A DNA stretch of 64,000 bases, taken from assembly GCF_016901135.1 (NCBI RefSeq), contig NZ_JAFEVL010000010.1, positions 491,992 to 555,991 of the forward strand. The letters run 5' to 3'. The DNA is from Martinezella lusitana (GTDB lineage Bacteria; Pseudomonadota; Alphaproteobacteria; Rhizobiales; Rhizobiaceae). This document shows positions 52,858 through 61,818 of this stretch, piece by piece (the first letter of the stretch is position 1; each line of letters opens with the position of its first letter). A program made the position numbers and the translations under genes. The notes below the pieces were generated by a model. That model was given only the letters and a program-made list of their open reading frames with translations. It made no database searches and was not told the origin of the DNA.

Positions 52858-53901
52858 ATGAAACTTTCTTTCATTTCGAGCACGGCCATTCAGAACTCCA
52901 TGCGCCAGACGATCCGTCAGGCGCAGAACGAGATGACGGATGCTTCGACAGAGGCAACCACCGGTACCTATGCGGATATTGGCGTTTCGTTGGGCAGCAG
53001 CACGACGCAGAACGTCAATCTGACGAGGGAAGTGACGCGCATCGATTCGATCCTCAGCAGCAACTCGATCGCAAACCAGCGAATGACATCGTCGCAGACG
53101 GCCTTGAGCGACATGAGCTCCCAGGCCCAGAAGTTCATGGATCAGTTGGTGGCGCTGCGCGGCAACACCGACGGCAGCAGCGTGTCGCTGACGCAGCAGA
53201 CGGCCACGGCGACCATGTCCAGCTTCCTTGCGGACGCCAATACCATGGTCAACGGCGAATATCTTTTCGCCGGCACCAACACCGACGTGCAGCCGGTGAC
53301 CGACAACTCCTCGGCGACGACCACGGCGATCCAGACAGCGCTGACGCAGTATGCCACGGACAATGGCACAACTGTGGACCAGCTCAGCGGCGACCAGATG
53401 AAGGACTTCATCACGACCATTGTCGAGCCGATGGTCACGTCCGACAGCGGTTGGTCTAGCTGGTCGAGTGCGTCGGATCAGAACATGACGAGCCGGATTA
53501 GTAACTCTGAAGTCATCGATTCGTCGACAAATGCGAATTCCTCGGGTATGCGCTATCTGGCACTCGCAACGACGGTTGCCAATTCGCTGATGAGTACGAC
53601 GCCTAGTCTCGGTCAGGACGCATTGAATGCCGTCACCGACCAGGCGACCAGTTATGCGCGCCAGGCGATAGACGGGCTTAACACCCAGGCGAGCCAGCTC
53701 GGCCTCTCTCAGTCGCGCCTGACGGATGCAAACACTGCTCTGAATGCCCAGAAGACCATTCTCAATACCAATATTGGCGACCTGACGGGAGTGGATCCCT
53801 ACGAGGCTTCGACCAAGGTCAATAGCCTCCAGACCCAGCTCGAGACCGCTTACACCATCGTCTCCAAGATCCAACAACTAAGCCTTGTAAATTACCTTTG
53901 A
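52858..53901 (+). CDS. flgL: Hook-filament junction protein FlgL
   Basis: This 347-residue second junction protein (HAP3), related to flagellin, shows N-terminal helices (KLSFISSTAIQNSMRQTIRQ) and TYADIGVSLGSSTTQNVNL. It also has the FlgL-typical NTMVNGEYLFAGTNTDVQPV. The C-terminal D0 helix region is VNSLQTQLETAYTIVSKIQQ. It starts after a three-base gap from flgK. No filament cap gene (fliD) was seen after it. Confidence 0.94.
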   Translation: MKLSFISSTAIQNSMRQTIRQAQNEMTDASTEATTGTYADIGVSLGSSTTQNVNLTREVTRIDSILSSNSIANQRMTSSQTALSDMSSQAQKFMDQLVALRGNTDGSSVSLTQQTATATMSSFLADANTMVNGEYLFAGTNTDVQPVTDNSSATTTAIQTALTQYATDNGTTVDQLSGDQMKDFITTIVEPMVTSDSGWSSWSSASDQNMTSRISNSEVIDSSTNANSSGMRYLALATTVANSLMSTTPSLGQDALNAVTDQATSYARQAIDGLNTQASQLGLSQSRLTDANTALNAQKTILNTNIGDLTGVDPYEASTKVNSLQTQLETAYTIVSKIQQLSLVNYL

Positions 53902-53938
53902 TGATCAAAGGGAAGTAATGACCAGGAAGGATGCATGA

Positions 53939-54286
53939 ATGTATCAGTTCTCATATGCGGAAGTCATGCAGGATGCAGTGGCCGACGCCAAAGAGCGAGA
54001 ACGACAAGTTCTGGACCGGTCGATTGCCCTTCTCTCTGCGGCCCGTGATGCGGGGAAATACGGCCGTGAAGCGATTGAAGCCCTGTTCTATACGCGACGC
54101 GTATGGGTCAGCTTCGTCGAGGACCTTAAAAGTCCGGAGAACCAGCTCAATGTCGAACTGCGCGCCAACCTAATTTCGATCGCCATCTGGATATTGAAGG
54201 AATGCGATCGGATCCGGCGGCGCCAGTCGGTAAACTATCAAGGCATCATCGATGTCACCACCATCATCAGGGATGGACTTAAATGA
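53939..54286 (+). CDS. flaF: Flagellin biosynthesis regulator FlaF
   Basis: FlaF is a small alphaproteobacterial protein needed for flagellin synthesis or secretion, opposing FlbT. The 115 residues are all helical: [40 protein letters not shown], then [20 protein letters not shown]. All are family-typical. It overlaps flbT by ATGA, so the pair is made together, after the hook genes and before flgD. Confidence 0.93.
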   Translation: MYQFSYAEVMQDAVADAKERERQVLDRSIALLSAARDAGKYGREAIEALFYTRRVWVSFVEDLKSPENQLNVELRANLISIAIWILKECDRIRRRQSVNYQGIIDVTTIIRDGLK

Positions 54287-54735
54287 AAAGTACGCTTCGC
54301 ATATCGCTTAAAGCCGGGGAAAAGATCTTTATAAATGGGGCCGTTCTGCGTGTCGATCGCAAGGTCGCCCTGGAATTCCTGAATGATGTGACTTTCCTCC
54401 TTGAGAACCACGTGCTTCAGCCCGAGGACGCGAACACCCCGCTGCGCCAGCTCTACTTCATCGCGCAGATGATCCTCATCAATCCCGAGGGCAAGGAACA
54501 GTCGATGATGATGTTCCGCAAGTCGATCGTCATGCTGCTGTCCTGCTTCCACAATGAGGAAGTGCTGGCCGAATTGAAGCGTATCGACGGCCTCGTGGCC
54601 ACCGGCCGCGCCTTCGATGCACTGAAGGCGATCCGCGGGCTCTATCCGGTCGAGGACAATATCCTGAACACTCAGGAAATGCCGGCGGCCACGATCGAGC
54701 ACATTCGCCGGGAGATCGCTCCATGGCAGCGGTAG
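54283..54735 (+). CDS. flbT: Flagellin post-transcriptional regulator FlbT
   Basis: FlbT binds flagellin mRNA leaders in Caulobacter and controls translation or decay in relation to hook completion. The 150 residues begin [20 protein letters not shown] with [20 protein letters not shown] and the central [20 protein letters not shown], which define the family. The conserved leader structures upstream of flaA-flaC are plausible targets (inference). It overlaps flgD by 13 bases. Confidence 0.94.
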   Translation: MKSTLRISLKAGEKIFINGAVLRVDRKVALEFLNDVTFLLENHVLQPEDANTPLRQLYFIAQMILINPEGKEQSMMMFRKSIVMLLSCFHNEEVLAELKRIDGLVATGRAFDALKAIRGLYPVEDNILNTQEMPAATIEHIRREIAPWQR

Positions 54736-55205
54736 ATGCCGTCACGAGCAGCACGAGCACGAGCGATTCCACCAGTACCGCTGCCGCGGCTTCTGCGAGC
54801 GCTACCCTGAACTATAACGACTTCCTGCAGCTCCTCATCGCACAGATGAAGAACCAGGATCCGACCGCTCCGATGGATGCCACCCAGCAGATTTCGCAGC
54901 TTGCCAGCTTCTCTCAGGTCGAGCAGCAGATTCAGACGAACTCGCACCTCGAAACGGTGTTGCAGAACCAATGGATCTCGCAGGCGTCCGACTATATCGG
55001 CAAGGAAATCCAGAGCGCCGACGGCACGGTCACGGGCACGATCAAGGAAGTAACCGTCTATTCGGACGGTATTATCGCCGAGACCGAGGCGGGCGACAAG
55101 GTCCTGATCCAGGCCGGCGTGACGATTGCCCCGGCCGGCACGACCATTGATACGACGACATCAACGAGCGATACTAGCACCAGCGATTCGTCGAGTACGA
55201 ACTAG
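54723..55205 (+). CDS. flgD: Flagellar hook assembly scaffold FlgD
   Basis: FlgD caps the growing hook. The 160 residues have a Ser/Thr-rich N-terminus, then the diagnostic [40 protein letters not shown] and a C-terminal domain from about 90. The C-terminal domain is shorter than in enteric FlgD, as usual for rhizobia. The start ATG lies inside flbT. The tail is a Thr/Ser/Asp low-complexity run. Confidence 0.93.
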   Translation: MAAVDAVTSSTSTSDSTSTAAAASASATLNYNDFLQLLIAQMKNQDPTAPMDATQQISQLASFSQVEQQIQTNSHLETVLQNQWISQASDYIGKEIQSADGTVTGTIKEVTVYSDGIIAETEAGDKVLIQAGVTIAPAGTTIDTTTSTSDTSTSDSSSTN

Positions 55206-55250
55206 AGCAGCAGCTCATGAGGAGCTGGCTGAACCTGAGGTGAAGATGCC

Positions 55251-55517
55251 ATGAATGAAGCCGATGCATTGGATATCTTCCAGGCGGCGATCTGGACGGT
55301 GCTCGTGGCTTCCGGCCCGGCGGTTCTCGCAGCCATGGTTGTCGGTCTGGTGATCGCCTTGATTCAGGCGCTGACCCAGGTGCAGGAGGCGACATTGACC
55401 TTCGTGCCGAAGATCGTCGCCGTCATGGTGACCATCGGCATCACGGCCCCTTTCGTCGGCTCGCAGATTGGGATCTTTACCAATCTCGTCTTTTCCCGAA
55501 TCCAATCGGGCTTCTAG
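55251..55517 (+). CDS. fliQ: Flagellar export gate protein FliQ
   Basis: This 88-residue protein with two membrane helices (about 17-40 and 52-74) is an export-gate subunit with FliP and FliR. Motifs LDIFQAAIWTVLVASGPAVL and LIQALTQVQEATLTFVPKIV match the family. It lies 45 bases after flgD and ends this operon at a hairpin. Confidence 0.95.
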   Translation: MNEADALDIFQAAIWTVLVASGPAVLAAMVVGLVIALIQALTQVQEATLTFVPKIVAVMVTIGITAPFVGSQIGIFTNLVFSRIQSGF

Positions 55518-55522
55518 ATCGG

Positions 55523-55549
55523 AGCCGAAGGCCGAAACGGCTTTCGGTT
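55523..55549 (+). terminator. Terminator-like hairpin after fliQ
   Basis: AGCCGAAGGCCG and CGGCTTTCGGTT pair as a 12-bp stem (two G-T pairs) with an AAA loop, three bases after the region of the fliQ stop. A TCGCACAAG element follows 29 bases on, marking a new unit. Confidence 0.65.
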
Positions 55550-55577
55550 CATACGTTTCGCTGGCTATAAACCATTC

Positions 55578-55591
55578 TCGCACAAGCTTCG
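55578..55591 (+). promoter_or_regulatory. TCGCACAAG element upstream of flhA
   Basis: TCGCACAAGCTTCG lies 76 bases before the flhA ATG, directly after the fliQ hairpin. Its position strongly suggests a promoter-linked role for the shared motif. Confidence 0.5.
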
Positions 55592-55666
55592 CCTCTTAAA
55601 GATCGGTTTGAATAGGGTAAGCGGATCAGCCGTTTGCCTCCTCTCATGAAGAGACGGAACCGGTCG

Positions 55667-57754
55667 ATGGCACAACCACCCGCAATAGCACTCCCCAAAG
55701 CCAATCCCAGTATGCGTGATGTCGGGTTCGCCCTCGGCATCATGGTCATCCTTTGCGTGCTGTTCCTGCCGATCCCGCCGTTCCTGATCGATCTCGGGCT
55801 CGCCTTTTCGATCGCGCTTTCGGTGCTGATCCTCATGGTGGCATTGTGGATCAAGAAGCCGCTGGAGTTTTCGTCCTTCCCGACCATCCTTCTGATCGCC
55901 ACGATGACGCGTCTGGCGCTGAACATCGCGACGACGCGTGTCATCCTCTCGCATGGCTATGAAGGGCATGACGCCGCCGGCGGCGTCATTGCGGGCTTCG
56001 CCAGCCTGGTAATGTCGGGCGATTTCGTCATCGGTCTGATCGTCTTCATGATCCTGATCACCATCAACTTCATCGTCATCACCAAGGGCGCGACCCGTAT
56101 CGCCGAAGTCGGCGCCCGCTTCACGCTGGATGCCATCCCCGGCAAGCAGATGGCGATCGACGCCGATCTTTCGGCGGGCCTGATCGATGAGAAGGAGGCA
56201 CAGCGGCGCCGTCGGGAGCTGGAAGAGGAAAGCTCCTTTTTCGGTGCCATGGACGGTGCCTCGAAGTTCGTGCGCGGTGACGCGGTTGCCGGCCTTTTGA
56301 TCACCTGCATCAATATCTTTGGCGGCATCATCATCGGCTATTTCCGTCACGGCATGCCGATCAGCCAGGCCGCGGACGTCTTCGTCAAGCTTTCCGTCGG
56401 CGACGGTCTGGTTTCGCAGATGCCGGCGCTGATCGTGTCTCTGGCCGCCGGCCTCCTCGTTTCGCGCGGCGGCACCTCCGGCTCCACCGACCAGGCCGTC
56501 ATCAATCAGCTGAGCGGCTATCCGCGCGCGCTCGCCGTGTCGGCGGTCCTGATGGGCATCCTGGCCGTCATGCCCGGCATGCCTTTCCTGCCTTTCACGT
56601 TCCTTGGCGGCCTGATGGCTGCTGGCGCCTGGTTCATTCCGCGCCAGATCGAAGCCGAGAACAAGCTTCGCCGCGACGCCGAGGAGCAGAAGGTGATGCA
56701 CACGAAGGAAATGGAGAAGGATTCGGTCAAGTCGGTTCTGAAGACCGCCGAGATCGAGCTGGCGCTTGGCAAGATCGTCTCCACCCGCCTGCTTGGCGCC
56801 CACCAGGAACTGGCCTTCCGCGTCGGCAAGATGCGCAAGAAGTTCGCGACGCAATACGGCTTCGTCGTGCCGGAGATCAAGGTGATCGACGACATGGCCA
56901 TCGCCGATAAGTCGTATCAGATCCGCATCCACGGCACGACGATCGCCTCCAATGTGCTGCGCGTCGGCGAAGTGCTTGTCGTCACCGGCGCGGGCCGCAA
57001 ACCCACCGTTCCGGGCGATGACATCCGCGAACCCGCCTTCGGCATGCCGGCCGTGTCCGTTCTCGAAGCCTTCACGGAGGATCTGAAGCGCGAAGGCTTC
57101 CAGCCGATCGACAATGTTTCCGTCGTGCTCACCCATATGAGCGAGGTCATTCGCAACAACCTGCCCGCACTTCTGTCCTACAAGGACGTGAAGATACTGA
57201 TCGAACGTCTCGATCCCGAGTACAAGAAGCTCGCCGACGAGATCTGCTCGTCGCATATGTCCTATTCCGGCCTGCAGGCGGTGCTGAAGCTGCTGCTTGC
57301 CGAGCGCGTCTCGATCCGCAACCTGCATCTCATCCTCGAAGCCGTGGCCGAACTTGCGCCGCACGTGCGCAAGACGGAGCAGATCGTCGAGCATGTCCGC
57401 GTGCGCATGGCGCAGCAGCTCTGCGGCGATCTGGCCGACAACGGCGTATTGCGAGTGCTGCGCCTCGGCAGCAAATGGGACCTGGTCTTCCATCAGGCGC
57501 TGAAGCGCGATCAGAAGGGCGAGGTCGTCGAGTTCGACATCGATCCGCGCAGCCTCGAGGAGTTCAGCGAGCAGGCAGGCAAAGTTATCCGTGAATACAT
57601 GGACCGAGGCATGCCCTTCGTTCTTGTCACGTCGCCGGAAACGCGCTCCTATGTGCGCATGATCATCGAACGCTTGTTCGCGACACTTCCGGTTCTGTCG
57701 CATGTGGAATTGGCCAAGGGGATCGAGATCAAGATTCTAGGTTCGATTTCATGA
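55667..57754 (+). CDS. flhA: Flagellar export apparatus protein FlhA
   Basis: This 695-residue export-gate protein binds substrate-chaperone complexes and uses proton motive force. About eight membrane helices occupy residues ~15-310. They hold the FHIPEP-type loop between helices ([20 protein letters not shown], then [20 protein letters not shown] and [20 protein letters not shown]). The cytoplasmic C-domain (about 330-690) ends [11 protein letters not shown]. The ATG at 55667 is chosen; a TTG at 55634 would add 11 residues. It overlaps fliR by four bases. Confidence 0.97.
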   Translation: MAQPPAIALPKANPSMRDVGFALGIMVILCVLFLPIPPFLIDLGLAFSIALSVLILMVALWIKKPLEFSSFPTILLIATMTRLALNIATTRVILSHGYEGHDAAGGVIAGFASLVMSGDFVIGLIVFMILITINFIVITKGATRIAEVGARFTLDAIPGKQMAIDADLSAGLIDEKEAQRRRRELEEESSFFGAMDGASKFVRGDAVAGLLITCINIFGGIIIGYFRHGMPISQAADVFVKLSVGDGLVSQMPALIVSLAAGLLVSRGGTSGSTDQAVINQLSGYPRALAVSAVLMGILAVMPGMPFLPFTFLGGLMAAGAWFIPRQIEAENKLRRDAEEQKVMHTKEMEKDSVKSVLKTAEIELALGKIVSTRLLGAHQELAFRVGKMRKKFATQYGFVVPEIKVIDDMAIADKSYQIRIHGTTIASNVLRVGEVLVVTGAGRKPTVPGDDIREPAFGMPAVSVLEAFTEDLKREGFQPIDNVSVVLTHMSEVIRNNLPALLSYKDVKILIERLDPEYKKLADEICSSHMSYSGLQAVLKLLLAERVSIRNLHLILEAVAELAPHVRKTEQIVEHVRVRMAQQLCGDLADNGVLRVLRLGSKWDLVFHQALKRDQKGEVVEFDIDPRSLEEFSEQAGKVIREYMDRGMPFVLVTSPETRSYVRMIIERLFATLPVLSHVELAKGIEIKILGSIS

Positions 57755-58503
57755 TATCTGACCCCCAGGGTACCATTCTGGCGCTGTTCGTCGCCTTTTG
57801 CCGCATCGGCGGCTGCATGATGGTGCTTCCGGGGTTTTCGTCTGGCCGGGTGCCGACGCAGATTCGGCTGCTGATCTCGGTGGCCTTGTCGATGGCGATC
57901 CTGCCGCTGCTCTGGAATACGATCTATCCCGAAGTGTCGAAGAGCGGCGCGAGCTATATAGCGTTGATCTTCACCGAAACGATCATCGGTCTGATGTATG
58001 GCATGATGGCCCGGATCTATACGCTGGGCCTGCAGTTCGCCGGTACGGTCATATCGATGATGATCGGCTTCAACGCTCCGGCTGGCGCTGATATCATCGA
58101 GGATTCAAGCGAGACCTCGCTGACCAGCCTCATCAGCTTTTGCGGGCTGATGATTCTCTTCATCCTGGATTTTCATCACTACGTTCTGCAGGCGCTGGTC
58201 GATTCCTATTCCCTCATTCCCTTCGGCGGGCATATCGAGCCCCGAGCCGCGCTGATCTCCATCACGGACGCGCTGGAGGCGACTTTCTTCATCATGTTGC
58301 GGCTGGCGAGCCCTTTTCTGCTTTATGGCCTGATGTTCCAGATCTCGATCGGCTTCATCAACAAGCTGGCGCCGCAGATACCGATCTATTTCATTTCCAC
58401 GCCCTATCTTCTGATGGGCGGCTTGTTCATGCTCTATCTCAGTATCGCGGCGATGATCAGCCAGTTCTCCAATGCGTTCCTCACCGTCTTCAACGGGCAT
58501 TAG
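57751..58503 (+). CDS. fliR: Flagellar export gate protein FliR
   Basis: This 250-residue protein with about six membrane helices is the third core gate subunit. Motifs include [40 protein letters not shown] and [20 protein letters not shown] (then [10 protein letters not shown]). It overlaps flhA by ATGA. A 72-base gap separates it from the FliJ-like gene. Confidence 0.96.
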   Translation: MISDPQGTILALFVAFCRIGGCMMVLPGFSSGRVPTQIRLLISVALSMAILPLLWNTIYPEVSKSGASYIALIFTETIIGLMYGMMARIYTLGLQFAGTVISMMIGFNAPAGADIIEDSSETSLTSLISFCGLMILFILDFHHYVLQALVDSYSLIPFGGHIEPRAALISITDALEATFFIMLRLASPFLLYGLMFQISIGFINKLAPQIPIYFISTPYLLMGGLFMLYLSIAAMISQFSNAFLTVFNGH

Positions 58504-58575
58504 CGGATGAGCGGAAAGGCTGCGCAGCGCACTTCGGACGGGCTCGGGAACGCACAGACGGTGAGCAGGTAGGAT

Positions 58576-58995
58576 ATGGCGGAAAGAAGTCGTTCTGAAA
58601 AACTGAAGCGCCTCGTCGCGGTGCAGCGGCATCTGGAACGGATAGCCGAGACCGAGCTTGCCGATACGACGCGTCAGCGCTCCGATGTCACCGCATCGAT
58701 GGAAAGGGTCATGGATGCGATCAGCTCCGCCGACCCCATTCATATGGCGTTTTCCATGCAATATGCCGACCGCTACGGCCGCCTGACGATCAGGGATCAG
58801 CAGCTTGAGGGCATTCAGGAGCTGATTCAGATGAAGGTCCAGCAGGAGCGCACCAAGGCAGACCGGCTGGAAGAGCATATGAAGGACGCTCGGGAGCTCG
58901 AAACGCGTGAAGCTGACGATAATGCGGTCTACGACATCGTCGATCAGCACTTCGCCGCAGCAACGCCAGCCTCCAGCAAGGTTCAAAAACCATAA
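58576..58995 (+). CDS. FliJ-like coiled-coil protein
   Basis: This is a 139-residue, highly charged, almost wholly helical protein (EKLKRLVAVQRHLERIAETE near the start; QQERTKADRLEEHMKDAREL later), with heptad-like spacing over about 10-115. This is the form of FliJ/YscO export factors that bind FliI and FlhA. No other fliJ is present in the window. It follows fliR, as a hypothetical gene does in related rhizobia. Sequence identity to FliJ cannot be judged here, so the role is inferred from length, coiled coil and position. Confidence 0.7.
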   Translation: MAERSRSEKLKRLVAVQRHLERIAETELADTTRQRSDVTASMERVMDAISSADPIHMAFSMQYADRYGRLTIRDQQLEGIQELIQMKVQQERTKADRLEEHMKDARELETREADDNAVYDIVDQHFAAATPASSKVQKP

Positions 58996-59127
58996 TCACC
59001 GCGATCATGGAGCAGGACGTGCATCGTTGGGTTGCCCGCTTGCTCTGACCGTTTGATTCGACATGCCCTCCGCGCGATCGATGCATCGTGTGTTTCCGGG
59101 GCATGCGATAGCAGAAGGAGACGTGAC

Positions 59128-59724
59128 GTGGCTATTTCGCCTCCGAGTGATTTGGTTCTGGATGTCGTCAAGGCCGCCGATCCGACCGATGTCGAGGCTG
59201 CCCAGGCCAAGCTCGCCGCCAACAGAGCAGCCTTCGCCGCCACAAGCCTGGCCGAGAACGGCAACGGCTTCGGCTCGACAGTGGATGCGCTCAACAGCGC
59301 TGGGACGCAGGCCGGCCTCAGCAATGCGAATACGAATGCGGCCCCGACGAAGGTACCGCAGGTCTATCGCAAGTTCGAAGCCATGATGCTGCAGAATTTC
59401 GTGAAGAACATGCTGCCGAGCAGCGAGACGCTCTATGGCAAGGGTTCGGCGGGCGAGATCTGGAAAGGCATGATGGCCGAGCAGCTGGGCAACACGATCG
59501 CCAAGAACGGCGGCGTCGGCATCGCCGAAAAGATGTATCAGGAACAGGTCACCAAGATGCGCAATACCGGCGCCATCAATTCCGCGACCAATGAGAACGA
59601 CAAGAAGATGGCCCTCAGCGCCATCACGGATTTTCAGCGCAAGACGCTTGCCGCGGCTGACGACAGTAGCGATAGCGATACCAGCATCACCAATCAGAAC
59701 ACGCTGACGTCCCAGAAAGCATAA
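59128..59724 (+). CDS. FlgJ-like rod-binding protein
   Basis: This 198-residue protein has the rod-binding domain of FlgJ (about 75-160: KVPQVYRKFEAMMLQNFVKN, then GSAGEIWKGMMAEQLGNTIA and GGVGIAEKMYQEQ). It has no muramidase domain; a separate transglycosylase gene at 48231 probably supplies that activity. The start is a GTG at 59128 with AGGAG eight bases before it; the longer frame from 59032 includes residues unlike the family. It caps or chaperones rod assembly in the periplasm. Confidence 0.85.
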   Translation: MAISPPSDLVLDVVKAADPTDVEAAQAKLAANRAAFAATSLAENGNGFGSTVDALNSAGTQAGLSNANTNAAPTKVPQVYRKFEAMMLQNFVKNMLPSSETLYGKGSAGEIWKGMMAEQLGNTIAKNGGVGIAEKMYQEQVTKMRNTGAINSATNENDKKMALSAITDFQRKTLAAADDSSDSDTSITNQNTLTSQKA

Positions 59725-59737
59725 GCGAGGTAATACC

Positions 59738-60106
59738 ATGGAAGTGATGTCGCAGGACTATCGAATCAAATCGGTCCTTGGCCGCCTGGAGATGATTATC
59801 GACAACGAGAACAACCGGATCGGCACCGACCCGGAGTTCGATCTGAAGGTGTCGAACGCTCATAAGAGCCGCTGCCTCTACGAATTGTCGATGCTGTTTC
59901 GGGATACCGATCCGGCGGACCTCGCCGTCGCTCATATCGAGCAGCTTCATGGTCTGAAGAAGAAACTGGTTGTGAACGCGCGTCGCGTCGAGGCTCATCT
60001 CGAGGCCGTGCGTGCGGTCGCCGATATTCTGAGAAGCGCGGTGCAGAACGTCGATGCGGATGGCACCTATTCTCAAGAGCAATTCCGCGTCCGTGAGGCC
60101 GGATGA
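59738..60106 (+). CDS. FlgN-like helical protein (candidate export chaperone)
   Basis: This 122-residue, mainly helical soluble protein (YRIKSVLGRLEMIIDNENNR; HIEQLHGLKKKLVVNARRVE) has no membrane segment. Its length, helix content and position after the FlgJ-like gene fit FlgN-type chaperones for junction proteins FlgK/FlgL, but similarity is weak by eye. It starts 13 bases after the preceding gene with GAGG eight bases before the ATG. It overlaps the next gene by four bases. Confidence 0.6.
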   Translation: MEVMSQDYRIKSVLGRLEMIIDNENNRIGTDPEFDLKVSNAHKSRCLYELSMLFRDTDPADLAVAHIEQLHGLKKKLVVNARRVEAHLEAVRAVADILRSAVQNVDADGTYSQEQFRVREAG

Positions 60107-60618
60107 TCAAGCTCGTTCTCACCGGTCTGTGGGTTTGCGCCGTAACATTGGCCTCGGTCTATTTTTCGGTGCAGACGGCGACGGCGCCCGCGATCAGTCC
60201 TGACGATGCCAAGAGGGCACAGCAGGAATTGGTCAAGGGCGAATCGATCAATGTTCCCGTTATCGCCAACGGCCAGGTGACCGGCTATTTCCTGACCCGT
60301 ATCTCCTTCATGATGGAGAAGGGCAAGGCAAACACTGTGCAGATACCCTTGCCGGAACTGACGACCGATGAGCTCTTTTCGCTGCTGATCGGCAACAAGG
60401 CGATCGATATCGCCCACACCGAGAGCTTCGATGTCGCTGCCTTTCGCAGCGATCTGAAGAAGGGGATGAACGAGCGGCTCGGCGGCGACTATGTTGCCGA
60501 CGTGCTGATCGAACAGCTCGACTACCTCTCCAAGGAAGAGACCCATGGCGGGGAAACCGTCGGCAAGAAAACGGTCAAGCCGGTGAAGATCGTTCCGGAA
60601 ACCGCGACTGCTGAGTAG
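60103..60618 (+). CDS. Membrane-anchored hypothetical protein ending the flagellar cluster
   Basis: This 171-residue protein has an N-terminal membrane anchor or signal (about 3-25: KLVLTGLWVCAVTLASVYFS) and a periplasmic domain. The domain has FliL-like features of size and strand pattern (ESINVPVIANGQVTGYFLTR, then EKGKANTVQIPLPELTTDEL). A conserved C-terminal helix includes DLKKGMNERLGGDYVADVLI. I recognise no named family. Overlap with the FlgN-like gene places it in the flagellar operon, and two hairpins follow, so it closes the cluster. A stator or basal-body accessory role is possible, but this is inference. Confidence 0.72.
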   Translation: MIKLVLTGLWVCAVTLASVYFSVQTATAPAISPDDAKRAQQELVKGESINVPVIANGQVTGYFLTRISFMMEKGKANTVQIPLPELTTDELFSLLIGNKAIDIAHTESFDVAAFRSDLKKGMNERLGGDYVADVLIEQLDYLSKEETHGGETVGKKTVKPVKIVPETATAE

Positions 60619-60642
60619 ATATCGTCCTGGCAAGGCGATAGT

Positions 60643-60692
60643 GCCGCTCCATCCGAGGGGCGGCGAACAAGGATTTGCCGCCCGACGGCAAA
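60643..60692 (+). terminator. Two tandem hairpins at the end of the flagellar cluster
   Basis: GCCGCTCC/GGGGCGGC (60643-60664, ATCCGA loop) is followed by TTTGCCG/CGGCAAA (60674-60692, CCCGA loop). Together they mark the boundary between motility and polysaccharide genes. Confidence 0.6.
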
Positions 60693-60879
60693 GTTAAAAA
60701 ATCCCTGCCGATTTCGCGCAATTGCAAGGCTTTATTCTAACGGAAGGTTGGAATTGCCTTGCTATAAGCACCTCCTATGCATGCCTCCATTGTTGCCGCA
60801 CCGACGAACGGCAGCGGAGGCGCGCCTTGTATCGCCGGCACCGAATATGGTTGAGCGCTGCCGGCAGGAGGTTGTTGGA

Positions 60880-61719
60880 TTGAACCCGGTCGCTGATTTC
60901 GCCGTACTCGCGTCACGCCGCATGATCTTCGATCTGCCGGTCTGCGATCTCGACTGGGAAGATGCGCTGACCTTCATCGATGAACTTGCATCCCTGCCGG
61001 TCGGACATACCGCAATTTCCTTCGTCAATGCTCATAACATGCTGGTGATGCTGCGCGACGAGAGCTATCGCGAGGTTCTGGAGCGCAATCTCGTTTTGCC
61101 CGATGGTGTAGGTCTCGATATCGCCTCCCGGATCGCCCATGGAGAGCCCTTTCCCGCCAATCTGAACGGCACCGATTTTGTGCCGGCGCTGCTGACCTTC
61201 ATGGAGCGGCCGAAACGCATCGGTCTTGTGGGCGGCCGTCGCGCGATCGTCGAGAAGGCCGCAGAGAGAATGCGGCAACACGCGCCTTGGCATGAATTCA
61301 TCGTCGTCTCGGACGGCTTCTTCGATCCGGCGAGAAGCGACGCGGTAACCAGGGAAATCAGCAGGCAGAAGATCGATGTGCTGATCGTCGGCATGGGGAC
61401 GCCGCTGCAGGAAAAATGGGTTGCCGAAAACATCGGTCCGCAGCATGCGCGGCTGGTGCTGACCGTTGGCGCGCTGTTCGATTTCTTTTCCGGATCGGTG
61501 CCGCGCGCTCCGGGGCTGGTACGCGCATTGCGCAGCGAATGGATGTTCCGCCTGCTGCTGGAACCAAACAGGTTGTGGCGGCGCTATGTCCTCGGCGTGC
61601 CGCAGTTCTTCTATCAGGTGGTTCGGCACCAGTTCGGCCGCAAGGAACGTATCCTTCGTGCAGAACCACAGGAAGCGCCGCAGCCGCTGCTCGTATCGCG
61701 AGATAAGCTGGCAAGTTGA
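60880..61719 (+). CDS. WecG/TagA/CpsF-family glycosyltransferase
   Basis: This 279-residue GT26 enzyme probably adds a second sugar to a lipid-linked intermediate in exopolysaccharide synthesis. The family core is clear: FVNAHNMLVMLRDESYREVL, NLVLPDGVGLDIASRIAHGE, NGTDFVPALLTF, VLIVGMGTPLQEKWVAENIG and VGALFDFFSGSVPRAPG. I place the start at a TTG (60880) because AGGAGG lies eight bases upstream and MNPVADF is a natural beginning. An ATG at 60847 and a TTG at 60748 give longer forms with poor ribosome sites. It is followed by a co-polymerase gene. Confidence 0.9.
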   Translation: MNPVADFAVLASRRMIFDLPVCDLDWEDALTFIDELASLPVGHTAISFVNAHNMLVMLRDESYREVLERNLVLPDGVGLDIASRIAHGEPFPANLNGTDFVPALLTFMERPKRIGLVGGRRAIVEKAAERMRQHAPWHEFIVVSDGFFDPARSDAVTREISRQKIDVLIVGMGTPLQEKWVAENIGPQHARLVLTVGALFDFFSGSVPRAPGLVRALRSEWMFRLLLEPNRLWRRYVLGVPQFFYQVVRHQFGRKERILRAEPQEAPQPLLVSRDKLAS

Positions 61720-61735
61720 TGATCGCCGACGTGGC

Positions 61736-61780
61736 GTTAACCATTTCTTTGGCATGAAAATTTAGAGTGGGTTAACCATT
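61736..61780 (+). promoter_or_regulatory. Direct GTTAACCATT repeats upstream of the co-polymerase gene
   Basis: GTTAACCATT occurs at 61736-61745 and again at 61771-61780, 35 bases apart. TTAACCAT resembles a CtrA half site. Both lie within the 99-base gap before the co-polymerase gene, so they may be regulator half sites. Confidence 0.35.
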
Positions 61781-61818
61781 CGCATCGGTCCTCGACCATG
61801 CGCGCGAGATGACCTGCC

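Noticed and set aside
55565..57703. 712-codon open frame on the minus strand
   Set aside because: Antisense shadow of flhA. Long antisense frames are common in GC-rich DNA.
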